This document shows, piece after piece, positions 20,443 through 31,206 of a stretch of DNA of 64,000 nucleotides. Where the stretch lies: NCBI GenBank assembly GCA_032718565.1, contig JAVGVS010000683.1, positions 1-64,000 of the forward strand. Direction: 5' to 3'. Both the position numbers and the translations under genes were made by a program. The DNA is from Distichodus sexfasciatus. Lineage: Eukaryota > Chordata > Actinopteri > Characiformes > Distichodontidae. Position 1 is the first letter of the stretch; the number at the start of each line of letters is the position of its first letter. The notes under the pieces were generated by a model. That model worked only from the letters and a program-made list of their open reading frames with translations, ran no database searches and was not told where the DNA came from.

Positions 20443-21240
20443 TAGCAAATTCTAATTCTAATCACCTAAAGCTGCAGTGGAACTTGTTGATGGCATAGAT
20501 AAGACGTTCTCAATGTCGATGCAGATGCTGAAGTTGTGGCTGTAGCTGTAACTGTGGGGCTCCAGTTATCAAACACCGCACACTCATCCGCCCGTAAATA
20601 TATGTTGTGTTTAACGAGGTGTTTCCTGAAGTGGGACGTATTGCTAGCCTATTTCTATTTCTATCCTGTTGCTGCTGTAATTGTAAATTATGACTGTTAA
20701 TTAATTTAAACCTTTCACCCATTTCCGTATGTCCCGCTCAGCTCGTGTGCGCCGCTGCTGACGAGCGTGTGAATGTATCAAAATTTGGCACAGTTTGATT
20801 TAACGTGAACTGATACCCTGGAGTTCTAACATCATTTATTCGGTACCTTTAAAAGTACCAACATCTGTACCCAACACTAGTCATAATATGGTAAAATGAG
20901 TCAACTTCTTACTTATAAATCATGCAACATGATTTCTTATTTGCCAGTTTTCTGACCTTCATCACCAGTCTCCAGCTGGGCTTGTCAGAGATGAAGTTGG
21001 TGATGCGCTCATGGGAACAGCAGGACGATTGTTTGTTCTTTTGTTGTCAACTGTTTAAATCCACTCAGGCTGAAAATGACTCCTGAAATATGAATTTTGT
21101 AATAAGTATGTTGTGTTGGTATAAAATTCAATTCCATTTTAAACATAATAAACACAAAAAGGAATAATGAGCTTGTTGTCTGGATTGAACAGATATAACT
21201 GCAATTCTACTGTCCACTTTGTAATTAATTAGTCACATTT
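20443..21240. other. No recognised feature
   Basis: Low-repeat DNA. A CTG/CTA-rich step near 20520-20560 (AAGTTGTGGCTGTAGCTG) gives a Gln-rich minus frame that I do not credit. Confidence 0.4.
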
Positions 21241-21345
21241 TCAAGTGTTATGATGCTTGTGTTTGGACGAGGAGGTTGTGGGTTTGAATCCTACCTCCAG
21301 CACCACCATCACTGGGTTCCTGAGCAAGACCCCTGTAAGGTTTCA
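21241..21345 (+). mobile_element. SINE-C head, plus
   Basis: GGACGAGGAGGTTGTGGG, B box GGTTTGAATCCTACCTCC and CTGAGCAAGACCCCTG follow the SINE-C plan. The tail (GCGTCTGCTAAATG) is missing. Confidence 0.55.
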
Positions 21346-22252
21346 ACCTGAACCCCGACGGGAATCTCCCTCCTCCAGTAGACTGCCAGATCCACAGTCC
21401 AGTTCCAGGACTTCTATTCAATCCTTAACTAGGTCTGGGTCACCTGAGTTTTAACTAGCCATGCCTCTGTCTTTTCAATATAAATAACTTCCAGTTTCCC
21501 ATGGTTCCTTACAAAGCACTTTTATGTCTCTGACCACATTCCGAGTGTTCCCTTGCTTTGTTTTCTGGAGCACTGCCTACTGCTTTGTGTTTTTGGATTT
21601 GTGTTTGAACTCTGATTCGGATTTTTTGCTCCGCAGACTGCCTTAACTGCATTAGACTTTGACGCCGAATTTTGCAAAGCCTGTCAACGAATAAAGTCTG
21701 AGGTAAAAGTACTCTGCGTTTGGCTAGACTCAGAAATTACAAAATGGGAAGATAAATGTAACTCTGTAAGTTCTGTTCTTGCTAAAAGCTGTAAGTAATT
21801 ATCATGATTTTTATAATCCACTGAAAGTTATTTTTATGAAGTTAACTGTGTAAACAAGGCAGTCCTTCCTTATCAAAGGAATATAAATAAAGATGGACAT
21901 CAAAGTTCTTTTGAAACATTAATAAATAAATTATTGGCTGGTGTTGGTGTTGTGGCCCGAGTCGCATGTTGTTGAGTGGAAGCTTAGCTTCAGAACTCAA
22001 GAAGTATTGAGTTATTTTGTGTCCAATGACTCCAATTTTTTTCTATTTTGACTGGCTAACGTGGCCTGGACGGTGTATTTATGTGGCTTTGTCTAAATGA
22101 AGACTTTTTGGAAAACAATTTGGTGTAAACAAGGATATTTTTTAAAACAGAGGTGGAAATAGATGTTTTAGTCAAGTAAGGAAGTAAGTGTACATTTACA
22201 GCAGTTGGTGGTCTTGAAGTCACCTGGTTGATGTTCAGCATGTCCCTCCTGT

Positions 22253-22253
<1 letters not shown>
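21346..22253. other. Unclassified, possible DNA-element relics
   Basis: The words TGTGTAAACAAGGCAG (21849) and TTTGGTGTAAACAAGG (22119) resemble termini of element N, and GACTGGCTAACGTGG (22050) resembles its internal GATTGGCTAGC. These suggest one or two decayed copies, not resolvable by eye. Confidence 0.3.
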
Positions 22254-22298
<45 letters not shown>

Positions 22299-22303
22299 TC
22301 TCG
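22254..22303 (+). repeat. (TC)n microsatellite
   Basis: About 50 bases of CT dinucleotide with one CCC interruption near the end. The opposite strand's Arg/Glu-rich frame (22235-22636 minus) is an artefact. Confidence 0.95.
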
Positions 22304-22777
22304 TTGAGCATGTAGTTTTTGGCTGGACCAGTTCTTCACCAGAACGAGGCCATGTTTTAGCTCAGGGTGAACTGGATGCCATGTTAGCTTGGGTCTGTCC
22401 CTCGCTGTCCGGCCTTGTGTTGGACCAGCTGCTCCGCCTGCTAAATTAGACGACCTGACGACCTCAAACCCACCACCGGCTTCCAAACGCGCCCAGATGT
22501 GTGTGAGTGTGTGTGTGTGTGTTTGCTGTGGGTGGTAATGGATAGTTTTAGCTCTACAGTCCCTGCACAGCTGCTCAGTTTTGTTAAGAGAGAGCTGACA
22601 AGATGACAGCTGCAGACTCACTTTCTTAACACACACTCAAACACACACACACACCCACAGTGTTAGTATTATTAACCTCCACGTCCTTGATAAGTAAAGC
22701 TTCTTTCACATGGACAATTTCATCTAAATCAGTGCAAGGTTGGTGGAAAAATGTGTTAAAACTCATTTGGAAAGAGC
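22304..22777. other. Low-repeat DNA with GT and CA runs
   Basis: A GT run at 22500-22521 and a CA run at 22630-22655 flank balanced sequence. No exon-like structure was found. Confidence 0.4.
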
Positions 22778-22990
22778 AGCGATTATTTGTCATTGTGAAC
22801 ACAACACAGCACACAGTGCACCACAACCAAATTTGACCTCTGTGTTTGACCCATCCATGAAGGAACAGTGGGCAGCTAACATAGGAAGCACCTGGGGAGC
22901 AGTGCTTGTGGATGGTACCTTGCTCATGAGTACCTCAGTGGTATTTTTACCAGTCCAGGATTCGAACCGTCGACCAACTGCACCAATATG
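22778..22990 (-). mobile_element. SINE-A, minus
   Basis: GATTATTTGTCATTGTGAAC to a perfect antisense B box region (GGATTCGAACCGTCGACC). The last 30 bases of the head are degraded. Confidence 0.85.
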
Positions 22991-23027
22991 ATATTAGACT
23001 GGGCATGGTGTAATTGGTAGGTTATGA

Positions 23028-23250
23028 TACAGCTGGTAGCATAACGGTTAAGAAGTTCACCTCATGATCATAGGTCGTCGGTTCGAAACCAGGACTAGTA
23101 AAGGTACCACTTGAGGTATTGATGGGCAAGGTACCATCCCCATGCACTGCTCCCCAGATGCTGCCGAAGGGCTGCCCACTGCTCCTTCATGGATGGGTCA
23201 AACGCAGAGGTCACATTTGGTTATTGTGCACTGTGGTGTGTTCACAATGA
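23028..23250 (+). mobile_element. SINE-A, plus
   Basis: Head ACAGCTGGTAGCATAACGG contains a consensus A box. B box is GGTTCGAAACC. The tail ends in ACAATGACAG and then joins a minus copy. The head-to-head arrangement with 22778-22990 makes an inverted pair. Confidence 0.85.
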
Positions 23251-23343
23251 CAGTACCTTTCTCAGAAGTACCTTAGTGAGACCTTTACTGGACCTCCTGA
23301 CCACAGAGCGAATGCTCTAACTGTTACGCTACCAACAGCTCCC
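23251..23343 (-). mobile_element. SINE-A head fragment, minus
   Basis: TACCTTTCTCAGAAGTACC to GCTACCAACAGCTCCC. Antisense head without a tail, joined directly to the tail of the previous plus copy. Confidence 0.75.
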
Positions 23344-23346
23344 TCT

Positions 23347-23515
23347 GAACTTGATCCATCTGTGAAGGAGCAGTGTCCAGCTTTTTGGCAGCATCCGGGG
23401 AGCAGTAGCTTGGGCATGGTAGCTTGCTCATGAGTACCTTTACCGATCCGTGTCTTGAACCGACAACCTTCTCATCACGTGGCCTACACCGCAATCGTTA
23501 CGATACCAACTTCCC
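23347..23515 (-). mobile_element. SINE-A, minus, 3'-truncated
   Basis: Begins AACTTGATCCATCTGTGAAG (internal) and ends GTTACGATACCAACTTCCC. The B box is decayed (GTCTTGAACCGACAACC). Confidence 0.75.
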
Positions 23516-23634
23516 ACCAAAAAGAGTGCAAAAAGAGTGAGATTTATGGCTTTACATTAAAGTTTGGCAAATGTTGACCAATCTTTAATATTCTATTGCT
23601 GTTCCCCTCAGTTATAAATTCACAAGAAAATTAT

Positions 23635-23864
23635 GTGATCCGATCTGCCGTAATGAGCCGGAAGTCAGTCGGGCTGTTTATGTTGACAAACATCAAAAAT
23701 ATTTAGTTTTCTTTTTTGATTTTATATGAAAGAAAAAGTCTTCAAAATTAATCTGGTCTCCAAAAAAGAAAAATCGCTATTTTTGTGATGTTTTTCAACA
23801 TAATCGGCCCATATCTAAATAAATAGAACGCCGACTTCCGACTCATTATGGCAGATCGGGTCAC
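23635..23864. mobile_element. 230-bp palindromic MITE
   Basis: Left arm GTGATCCGATCTGCCGTAAT and GAGCCGGAAGTC; the right arm's reverse complement reads GTGACCCGATCTGCCATAAT and GAGTCGGAAGTC. Complementarity continues, with an indel, through AACATCAAAAATA/AACATCACAAAAATA, so most of the element can fold into one hairpin. There is no room for a coding frame. The target duplication is unclear. Confidence 0.7.
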
Positions 23865-23989
23865 ATATTAATAAAGATTATTTTACAAAATGATCAGTGC
23901 CAGCTCTAATGAACATGTTGCACCTCCAGCACCATCAGCACCACCACCATTGGTCCAAATCCCAAATTATTCCAGGTGGAGTCTCTCAC

Positions 23990-24480
23990 TGCTGTGAGAA
24001 CATTTAAGGCTGTGCAATTGTTTTGTAAACCTCCAGCTCAAACTGTACAACTAAATCACACACGTTGATTCATGTGTGCAAACTATACGGGCCGATGCTC
24101 GGATGCGACCTGACTGCTCACACTATACAACACGTCAGACACCCGCACATGTAAACCGGAACTGTAACGTCGAGCCTCCAATGCCTCTGTCCAGACTACA
24201 CGCTGCATCACTATGTTTGTACTCTGTACTCTGCTAGCATTTCACTTCCAGTTCTGTGTTGGTGCAATGTGGGAAAACCCATGAGGTTGAGGTGAATCAG
24301 CTGTGGCTCTGCTTCAACAATGCGTACCCTCAAGATGGGCGAGCAGACTTTCAGACAGGTTTGCTTTTCATCCAAACATGGTGGTGAGGGGGTTAATCGC
24401 TTCTCCTTACCCTATGTATACAACACAATGCATGACGCCCCCCGAAAATCGCCCAGTGTAAGTCCAGCTTAGAATGAGCT
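23990..24480 (-). mobile_element. Probable DNA-transposon remnant
   Basis: The right edge in antisense reads AGCTGGACTTACACTGGGCG, and the left part holds CCTCCAGCTCAAACTGTAC. This terminus style (gacttacactg, cgattttcgggg) resembles fish PIF/Harbinger-like non-autonomous elements. Boundaries and superfamily are uncertain. Confidence 0.3.
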
Positions 24481-24744
24481 CTGGATAAATCCACTGACTT
24501 GACGTCGATGCAAATGATTCTACATTAAAGCAAAAACCCCTAACTCTGAATCCGATCAGACGAAAGTGAATGAAATTTTAACATATACTCCTTTATATTT
24601 GTAGGCCAACCTGATCAGAGTTTTGCCTGAACCTTAATTACACTCTCACACCTGAACACGTCCATAAATTGAATCCAATTTCACGGCAAATTCAAGGGGA
24701 CGGTAATGAGTGGCAGCAATTGAATTTCCTTTGGAGAGAATAAG

Positions 24745-25030
24745 CAATGAGGTGAATACAGTAGAGGTGCGGACCTTCACTGGTCTCTTGATTCGATTAC
24801 GATTATCAGGGCAACATTTTGATACGATACGATATCACAATGCATTACGATGCTCAATTTTTCTACATTACTTCACACTGCACAGAGATTGGACATGGAT
24901 CTCAGATTAAGCAGCTGTAGTTACTACCAGGATGTTCTTTAAAACTAGATTTTCTATGTCATAGTCAGAAAATCACCAAGCAATGTTATTATGATGTAAT
25001 CCAGGGGGTTTATATTCCAGTCAAGTGAGT
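24745..25030 (+). mobile_element. DNA element X, left part
   Basis: CTTGATTCGATTACGATTATC, GATACGATACGATATCAC and GCATTACGATGCTC are the GATTCGATTACGAT-type terminus of a common fish element. AAATCACCAAGCAATGTTAT near 24971 is matched at 26528, where a second copy, or the rest of the same one, continues. Confidence 0.45.
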
Positions 25031-25367
25031 GTGAAAGCAGAGTGGAGTGAGGGCAGAGCATGTCGAGCGTAGAGCAGAGCAATTTAAGAAAAAAGGCACA
25101 TTCCACCCTATGTAGTTTACCAAGTCAAATAGAGCGTGTGTGATGCTCCATGCACACTACCTAGTGCGTAGAGAGCTGTTAAGATACAACCCTGGCTATT
25201 TCCTGAGATTTCTACAACCACATAGAAACAGTTAGGCTCTGAACCAGCCATTCAGAATTGGATTAAATATTTCAAATAATGAACGAATGTATGAAATAAT
25301 GAATGCATGGATTTTAGCCTGTCTAGCACTGATTTTGACTGCGTCATAACCGTTTACCAGGTTTGGA
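25031..25367. other. No recognised feature
   Basis: Purine-rich with GAGTGTGAAAGCAGAGTGGAG words; otherwise unclassified. It may belong to element X. Confidence 0.3.
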
Positions 25368-26390
25368 TGATGAGATGGTCTAGTGTTTAGGAGACTTGCC
25401 CTCAAGTAGGTCTCAAGAGAAAACTTCCATGAAGTTAGAGTTGGGATCAAGACCACCTAAACTGAGACCAAATCCTGACTGAGACCAGACTGTGTGACCA
25501 GAAAGATGTAAAGCCTAAGCAACATTAAAGATGTTTATTCAATATTTCTCTCTTACATATCTATAATGAGGAAATCACTTCACTGGAAGCAGTTATCAAC
25601 ACTGATCACATCATATGTTAAACTCAACACACCACAGTGAACACTCCTCGAGACCAGACTCACTGTGTTATTGACCTGCAGAGTTGTTATTATGTAGAGA
25701 CATTCTATGGCTTAGTGCTGTGATGAAGAATAAGGTTAGTGCAGGTGGAAACACTTCTTCATCCGTTTGTGTGGATACAGAATAAAAATATTTCATATAA
25801 TTTTCTATATTTATTTCTCCCTATTGATTACTCTCTAACATTATAAAATGGAGATAAATATTTTCTGATCAGTTGAAAATTAAGAAATACTAAAGGTTTG
25901 TGTAATTTTGAGCCAATTTGGACTAAGAGCTGCTTTTGGCCTTTCTGGAAGAGAACTACATTTTTGCACATGATGGCGTTCCATATTAGAGTTTCCAGCA
26001 CTAACATGTGTGTTTACATCACGAATAATGTAATTAGTGACTTTTTACTTCAGTTTTTTGTGCACAGAATTACTCAGAAATAATTTCACATACAGAGGAA
26101 TGAATACAATGTGCGGTAAGTTCAAAGTCATGATTCTGACGGTGTGTGTTTGGTTTCTGTAAGTAAAAGGGATTCTGAGTTATTAAAACACATATTAATA
26201 AATAATGCAAAATACGTGTGTCAGTCTCAAAGTTGTGGCCTCAGCTGGTCTCCAAATAAAATCCCGCGTCCTCTTTGTCCGAATCCTATGACAAGACCCA
26301 GTACAAATATGACCGAGTCCGAGACAAGACTGAGACTTTTATAAACTGGTCATGAGACCGGTCTCCAGTACTACAACACTAGCAAATGTA
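25368..26390 (+). mobile_element. Repeat element Y, copy 1
   Basis: Begins with a SINE-C-like TCTAGTGTTTAGGAGACTTG, then GGGATCAAGACCACCTAAAC, and ends GGTCTCCAGTACTACAACAC. Interior words (CATTCTATGGCTTAGTGCTG, CTTTCTGGAAGAGAACTACA, TAACATTATAAAATGGAG) recur at 45455-46275 (minus), 42430-42990 (minus) and 50640-50935 (plus). The ends are rich in GACCGAGAC steps. There is no transposase frame. I treat it as a non-autonomous DNA element of unassigned superfamily. Confidence 0.55.
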
Positions 26391-26440
26391 AGACATTCTG
26401 GATAAGACCGTCTGCTAAATGTCATAAATGTAATGTCACG
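26391..26440 (+). mobile_element. SINE-C tail scrap
   Basis: TAAGACCGTCTGCTAAATG followed by CATAAATGTAATG is the typical 3' end of SINE-C (agcgtctgctaaatg, cgtaaatgtaa). Confidence 0.6.
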
Positions 26441-26875
26441 TTCACACCAAGAGCAACTAAAGCTGTAAAATTGATGAAGACGCACAAAAAGTATCACTGT
26501 CAAAATATTTTTGTTTGCCCATGTCACTCAAAATCACCAAGTAACCTCATTATGATATAATCCTGGAGTTTTTAGCTGCTTCTGTCCCATTGTCCACCAC
26601 TCAGACTAGGCAGTAGTCTGTGGCTGTCCACTCTGTTTGCATTAAATTAATTTTCCATAAAGATGTTGATATTATTTTTAAAAAGTGATATAAAAAGTGA
26701 AACCGGACTGCCTGTCACACACCACCTGCAATGCCACCGCGGACAACTAGTGGGCAGACTGCCAGTAGAAAACCCCAATATAATCGATTATGGTCCGCTG
26801 CTGCATCAGTGCAGAATCGTCCACGTCTGCGTCACGATGCATTGATTACATGATTCATTTCAACACCTCCAGAAT
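26441..26875 (+). mobile_element. DNA element X, right part
   Basis: Contains AAATCACCAAGTAACC, GTGAAACCGGACTGCCTG, GCCACCGCGGACAACTAG, ATAATCGATTATGGTCCGC and CACGATGCATTGATTACATG. A second copy of the last 220 bases is at 44805-45030. Confidence 0.5.
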
Positions 26876-26879
26876 ACAG

Positions 26880-27610
26880 GCTTTACCTCAAATCTCTTCT
26901 TAACTGTTCTTGACGTGACGGAAAACTGAGAATGTCTTTGTTGTTGCGTGTTTACAGCGAGGTCACAGAGATCTCGTCGGCCAATTAAATAAGCAGCTAC
27001 GTATCTGCCGGCTACCTTTGCCACCCACCTGCGGCTTACTGGTTTATTTTACCGGGCTTTTCTGAGTAATGAAACGACGGCGAACTGAGCTGGCTGAGTT
27101 GAGAAACTGTAGATTATACATGAAAAGACAGCAACACAGCAGGTCTAATGAAGCTCAGAAGAGGTCACCTTTAACCGCCCTCTCTCTCTCTCTTCTTTCC
27201 TCGCTCTTTTGTTGAAGTTGTGTTTATAAGAGTGCAGAGCTTGATCTCTGTAGGCCTAAAAAGGTACACGGATGCTGCATAAATAAAAGCGCTTCCGAAC
27301 CCAAACAGCCAAATAAGTCATCCAGGATTTGCATCTCATTACGGCAGGGAAGAGAGGGATTGCAGACACGGGAAAAAAGAAAAGAAAGAAAAGAAAGAAA
27401 AGGTGTGAAATGCAGAGCAGGAGAGGGAGCGCCCTCGATACGCCTGCCCGGAATACGCAAACGCTCCTGACCATTGTTACGGAAATGAATTAAACATGCC
27501 AGGGAACGCCGGGCGGAATAGCAACACAACATGGAGTTTGGACGCTCATCAGCTCCATGAAGTTGTCTCTCTTACGACAGAAAGAGCTTGTTAGCACATT
27601 GATGGTGCTC
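26880..27610. other. Low-repeat, CpG-retaining DNA
   Basis: Segment 26940-27160 keeps CpG in otherwise depleted DNA (CTCGTCGGCCAATTAAAT, AACGACGGCGAACTGAGC) and has the AT core CCAATTAAATAAGC. Segment 27270-27530 has an A/G run near 27370-27400. Candidate regulatory sequence; no exon seen. Confidence 0.3.
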
Positions 27611-27619
27611 TTTAATGAG

Positions 27620-27880
27620 AGAATTTCTTGTGCTCACTTGAAAACTTCTTGAGCAAGCGAAAACATCTACTGCCCACCAGAAAACATAAGCAAGCATCTT
27701 GTGAAACATAGTGAGATGCAAAAGCATAGTCAGTGAGGACGGAGTAACCTCCTGTGAGATGTATTTGGAGTGTTTTTGTGTGCGTGTGAGATGTTTTCAC
27801 CTGATGCGTTTTCAAGTGATCACAAAAGATCTTTGTGTCCATGCAAGATGATTTCACGTCGACACAGGACATTTTTGCAT
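27620..27880 (+). repeat. Minisatellite array A, block 1 (decayed)
   Basis: Loose words TTGTGCTCACTTGAAAACTTC, AGCAAGCGAAAACATC and TGAGATGTTTTCACC belong to the 21-bp array that is clearest at 33860-34375. Both orientations of the word occur here, which suggests that a small inversion followed the expansion. Confidence 0.5.
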
Positions 27881-27887
27881 CAGCAAA

Positions 27888-27956
27888 TGGTCTAGTGGTG
27901 AGGATACTTGCTGTGGACTAAGAGGTTGGAGGTTCAAATCCTACCTCCAGCACTAC
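27888..27956 (+). mobile_element. SINE-C head, plus
   Basis: TGGTCTAGTGGTGAGGATAC with a matching A-box region, then B box GGTTCAAATCC and TACCTCCAGCAC. It stops where an antisense copy begins. Confidence 0.65.
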
Positions 27957-27957
27957 A

Positions 27958-28089
27958 TTAATATTTATGGCATTTAACAGACGCTCCTAATTTCAGGCAC
28001 TATTTCCCTGAGAGCATCTTGAGGTCGAGTCTTGCTCAGGAAACCAATGATGGTAGTGCTGGAGGTAGGACTCAAATGCACAACCTCTT
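27958..28089 (-). mobile_element. SINE-C, minus
   Basis: Starts in the antisense tail (ATTTATGGCATTTAACAGACG), passes GAGTCTTGCTCAGGAAACC and ends at the antisense B box region GTAGGACTCAAATGCACAACC. Together with the previous fragment it forms an inverted pair sharing the CTACCTCCAGCAC stem. Confidence 0.65.
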
Positions 28090-28349
28090 AAAGTGAAAGT
28101 GAGTGATTATTTGTCATTGTGAATGCAACACAGCACAGCACACAGTGCACAACAACCAAATGTGACCTCTGCATTTGACCCATCCGTGAAGGAGCATTGG
28201 GCAGATAACATATGCAGTGCCCAGAGAGCGCAGTGCTTGGGGACAGTACCTTGCTCATGAGCACCTCAGTGGCAACACGGTCTGGGATTTGAACCGGTGA
28301 CCTTCTGATCATGGGGCAAACGCCCAACCATTACACCACCAACTGCCCC
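28090..28349 (-). mobile_element. SINE-A, minus, full length
   Basis: From AAGTGAAAGTGAGTGATTAT to CCAACTGCCCC, about 260 bp. Antisense B box region is GGATTTGAACCGG. A complete copy with both ends. Confidence 0.9.
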
Positions 28350-28500
28350 GACCAATGGTCTTGGTCTTGTGGTGAGTATCCAATGACTAGACCACCATCA
28401 CCACCATCATTGGGTCCTTAAGCAAGACCCTTAACCCCAAGCTGCTCTCCATGAATCTCTCCTTGAAATTAGGAAATGGAAGTTGCTCATCAGCTTGAAG
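28350..28500 (+). mobile_element. SINE-C body, plus
   Basis: TGGTCTTGTGGTGAGTATCC, then AAGCAAGACCCTTAACCCC and CTTGAAATTAGGAAATGG. The B-box segment is replaced by CACCATCACCACCATCATTG. Confidence 0.5.
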
Positions 28501-28984
28501 TTAGTTTCCCTCTTAATTGAACAAGCTCGTTGGCATGACGATAATGAACTTTCAACGCCTCCACGCTCAATGTTCGTCAATAGCGCCGCTTTCTAAGTGA
28601 GCCACTTTTCAATACTGCAGGGTACAACGCAGATTATTGCCCAGAGAGAAACAACGAGAGAGATATTTGTATTAAACTGCATGTAGAGAGTGAGAGCATG
28701 AAGACTCTAATCTAGCGGACGCCTCGGCGTGGTGAGTTGGACACGCTCTTGTTTGCGAGAGGAATTTGGCCAAAGTCGTTCCTCTGCCTCCCGCTGTTCA
28801 TCAGTCTGCGTTATCTGTTGCATGAACATGCAATTATCCTTGCAGTGCTTTCTCACAGATTAAACCCACACGGCCGGCAGACTGGGACTCCATCTGAGAC
28901 GGGGAGTGTTCAACTTTCCCGTATTTGATTTCTTTATTCCACCAGTCTTCAGAGAGTGGCTTAAAAAATGACAAGAAAATGGAG
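28501..28984. other. Candidate conserved non-coding block
   Basis: Repeat-free and CpG-retaining (GTCAATAGCGCCGC, GGACGCCTCGGCGTGG). GTTGCATGAACATGCAATT near 28818 is a near palindrome. Open frame 28737-28928 plus has no support. Conservation is inferred from composition only. Confidence 0.3.
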
Positions 28985-29418
28985 AAGTGAGAAAACGCAA
29001 GTGTCTTGCAAGACACAAAAACATCTCATAAGCAAGAAAAGCATCATCTGAGCAAGCTAAAGTCTCATGAGTACAAAAAGCGTCTCATGCTCTCAACAAA
29101 ACATCTTGTTCTCATGCATGTGTTTTCGTTTTCTCACTATTGTAGAATTGAGGGAAAAATATTTTGGGTGAGCATAAAGAATCAGTATTTTAACCTGAGA
29201 TGTTTTCACATGACAATTGCACAGGACAATTGTGCACATCAAAACTTCTCATACTCACGTGAAAAATTCTCATTCTCCCGTGGAAACATCTTGTGCTCAC
29301 ATGAAAACTTCTCATGCTCAGGTGAAAACATCTCAAACACATGTGAAGATGTCTCATGCTCACGTGAATACCATCTCATGAGATGCAGAAACATCCTGTG
29401 CTCATCCAAAACATGGGC
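28985..29418 (+). repeat. Minisatellite array A, block 2
   Basis: Words CATCTCATAAGCAAGAAAAG, then clearer 20-21 bp units at 29235-29400 (CTTCTCATGCTCAGGTGAAAA, CATCTTGTGCTCACATGAAAA). The plus-strand open frame 29006-29488 spans it only because the period is 21. Confidence 0.75.
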
Positions 29419-29745
29419 TTATTTTTCCTTCTTACTTTTCCCTTTAGAGGCTTTTTACCGTCCACTTAAATTGTACCTCATGCTGTGACCTGTCCTGACA
29501 CTTTGATATGAATTTTTACTTTTTGCAAGTGGTTTTAAGATATGTATATCACCTCATTCTCACCCCCGTCTGGATCAGATGTCGGGCACCTTAAGGCACT
29601 AACACAGTCTAATGACATGTCTAAAAAACCCTCCACCCTCCAGAAGCACTGCTTCAATCTGACACCAATAAAACTTTCAACTTTTCTGCATTTAGTTTCT
29701 GTCTTCCGCTGTCTTCAGTCGTCAGCACACAAACGTATTGTTTAG
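29419..29745 (+). other. Duplicated unique segment, copy 1 (possible exon)
   Basis: Aligns with 31696-32040. A polypyrimidine run ends CCCTTTAG at 29447, like a 3' splice site. It is followed by a short frame ending FYRPLKLYLML at a TGA (29486-29488), and AATAAA at 29667. A second aligned frame (29542-29745, SFSPPSGSDVG) is shared with the other copy. Most CpG sites of copy 2 read TG or CA here. Exon status is speculative. Confidence 0.25.
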
Positions 29746-29998
29746 ATCAAGAATGAGAGCACATGTGAGCACAATGATTTCATGCGAGCATGAGAATTTC
29801 GTAGGAGCATGAGACAATTGCTCAAGCAAAAATATGTCATCCTTGTGTTTTTAAGTGAGTATAAAGGTATAAGAAATGTTTTTGCATGTGGTTGAGATGT
29901 TTTTGAAAATACATATCGCAGTTCACAAAAACATTTCATGATTTGCTAAAACATCTTATGAACACACAAAAATGTCTCGTGAACATGTCTGTCATGTT
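29746..29998 (+). repeat. Minisatellite array A, block 3
   Basis: AGCACATGTGAGCACAATG, GCGAGCATGAGAATTTCG and AAACATCTTATGAACACAC are variants of the array A word in mixed orientation. Confidence 0.55.
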
Positions 29999-30059
29999 GG
30001 GGTTTGCAACCTTTGAAAGAGAGGACACAGATCCAGACTTTACTCTCTTTTAATGACAA

Positions 30060-30800
30060 CAGACAAAACAACAGCACACACACTTGAACTGAGACCAAGT
30101 CCTGACCGAGGCCAGAGTGCATGCAGACTGACACAAGACCGAGACTGTGAAGGGCTGAGACTGACATGAGACCGAGACCAGAGGAGGGTGAGACCGAGAC
30201 AAGACCAAGACTTTGAAGGGCCAAGATCAGGGCGGGGCGAGACTGAGACGAGACTGAGACAAGGGCAGGCTGAGACCAAGACAAAACCAAGTCTCTGAGA
30301 TGAGACCGAGACCAGAGCGGGATGAGATGAGACCGAGACATGACCAAGACTGCAAAGGGCCAAGAATGAGACCAGAGTGGGGTCAGGCGAGAGCGAGATG
30401 ACACCAAGACTCTGAAGGACTGAGACACAACCAAGGTAAGGGCAGGGCGAGACCAAGACGAGACCGAGACCAGACCAATGCATGTTTTACACCACATGAC
30501 AAATTAATGGAACATGCAAAGCCTAAGCAGATCTCTCTACTAAAAACTCTCTCAACTGGTACTGAGGAGGCAGGGACTGACATGCACCTTCACTGCCAAA
30601 TTGTGTACAAGTTAATAATAATATTCTCAGAGTTGTGTCTCGACTGGTCTTGAATTAAAATACAGAGTCCTCTTTGTCCGAGTCTGTGACAAGACCGAGG
30701 AACAAACGGCTGATTCCGAAAAAAGACCGAGACCTTCAAAAACTTGTAATGAGACCGGCCTTGAATGCTACGACTCTAACCTCTGGTATACTCAGGAGAA
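30060..30800 (+). mobile_element. Repeat element Y, copy with expanded GAGACC array
   Basis: The Y-type start (CTTGAACTGAGACCAAGTCC) leads into about 390 bp of tandem units (30085-30475) of roughly 65-75 bp, made of GAGACCGAGACCAGAG and GACCAAGACTCTGAAGG words. Y sequence resumes with GCAAAGCCTAAGCAG and ends AATGAGACCGGCCTTGAATG. The 183-codon minus frame here is a repeat artefact. Confidence 0.6.
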
Positions 30801-31009
30801 TTTCACATACAGATGAATCAATGTAATGTTTGTTAAGTTAAATGGATTCTGAGTTATTATTAACTACTGCAAATTGCGTTCATCAATGTTGAAAGGTTGA
30901 ACACCTACACCGATGATCAGCAAAACGCCTATTATCGGCCCCCAATAACTGGCCTGGCCAATAATCGGTCAACCCTTAGTGAAAATGTACAAAAACCCCC
31001 TCACGCTCA
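30801..31009. other. Unclassified, Y-like flank
   Basis: AATTTCACATACAGATGAATC near 30790-30830 is shared with element Y copy 1 near 26087. TATTATCGGCCCCCAATAAC near 30931 resembles another fish repeat. Confidence 0.35.
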
Positions 31010-31206
31010 GTGTAAGCATGAGGAAATGCATGCTAAAATCATGCTGTGAGCACGCAAAACCTTCTTGTAAGTACCTGAAAACAATTCATGTTCATGCGAA
31101 AGCAACTTGCTCATGCAGATACATGTGAAAATTTCTCACGCTCACATGAAAGTCTCTTGAGCTTGCAAAAGAGTCTTATAGAGCAAGCAAAGACACACGA
31201 AAGCAT
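31010..31206 (+). repeat. Minisatellite array A, block 4, interrupted
   Basis: TCATGCTGTGAGCACGCAAAA and TTCTCACGCTCACATGAAAG units. The block is broken at 31206 by a CACTG MITE and continues at 31650-31692 (TAATCACGCAAAAGCATCTC). Confidence 0.7.

Noticed and set aside
22235..22636. Minus frame of 133 codons with an Arg/Glu repeat
   Set aside because: The charged run is the (TC)n microsatellite. The rest has no family resemblance.
29006..29488. Plus frame of 160 codons
   Set aside because: Most of it is array A read in a 21-bp period. Only the last few codons fall in the duplicated segment, reported separately as a weak exon candidate.
29946..30497. Minus frame of 183 codons with repeated LVSVS words
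   Set aside because: It is the translation of the expanded GAGACC array within element Y.
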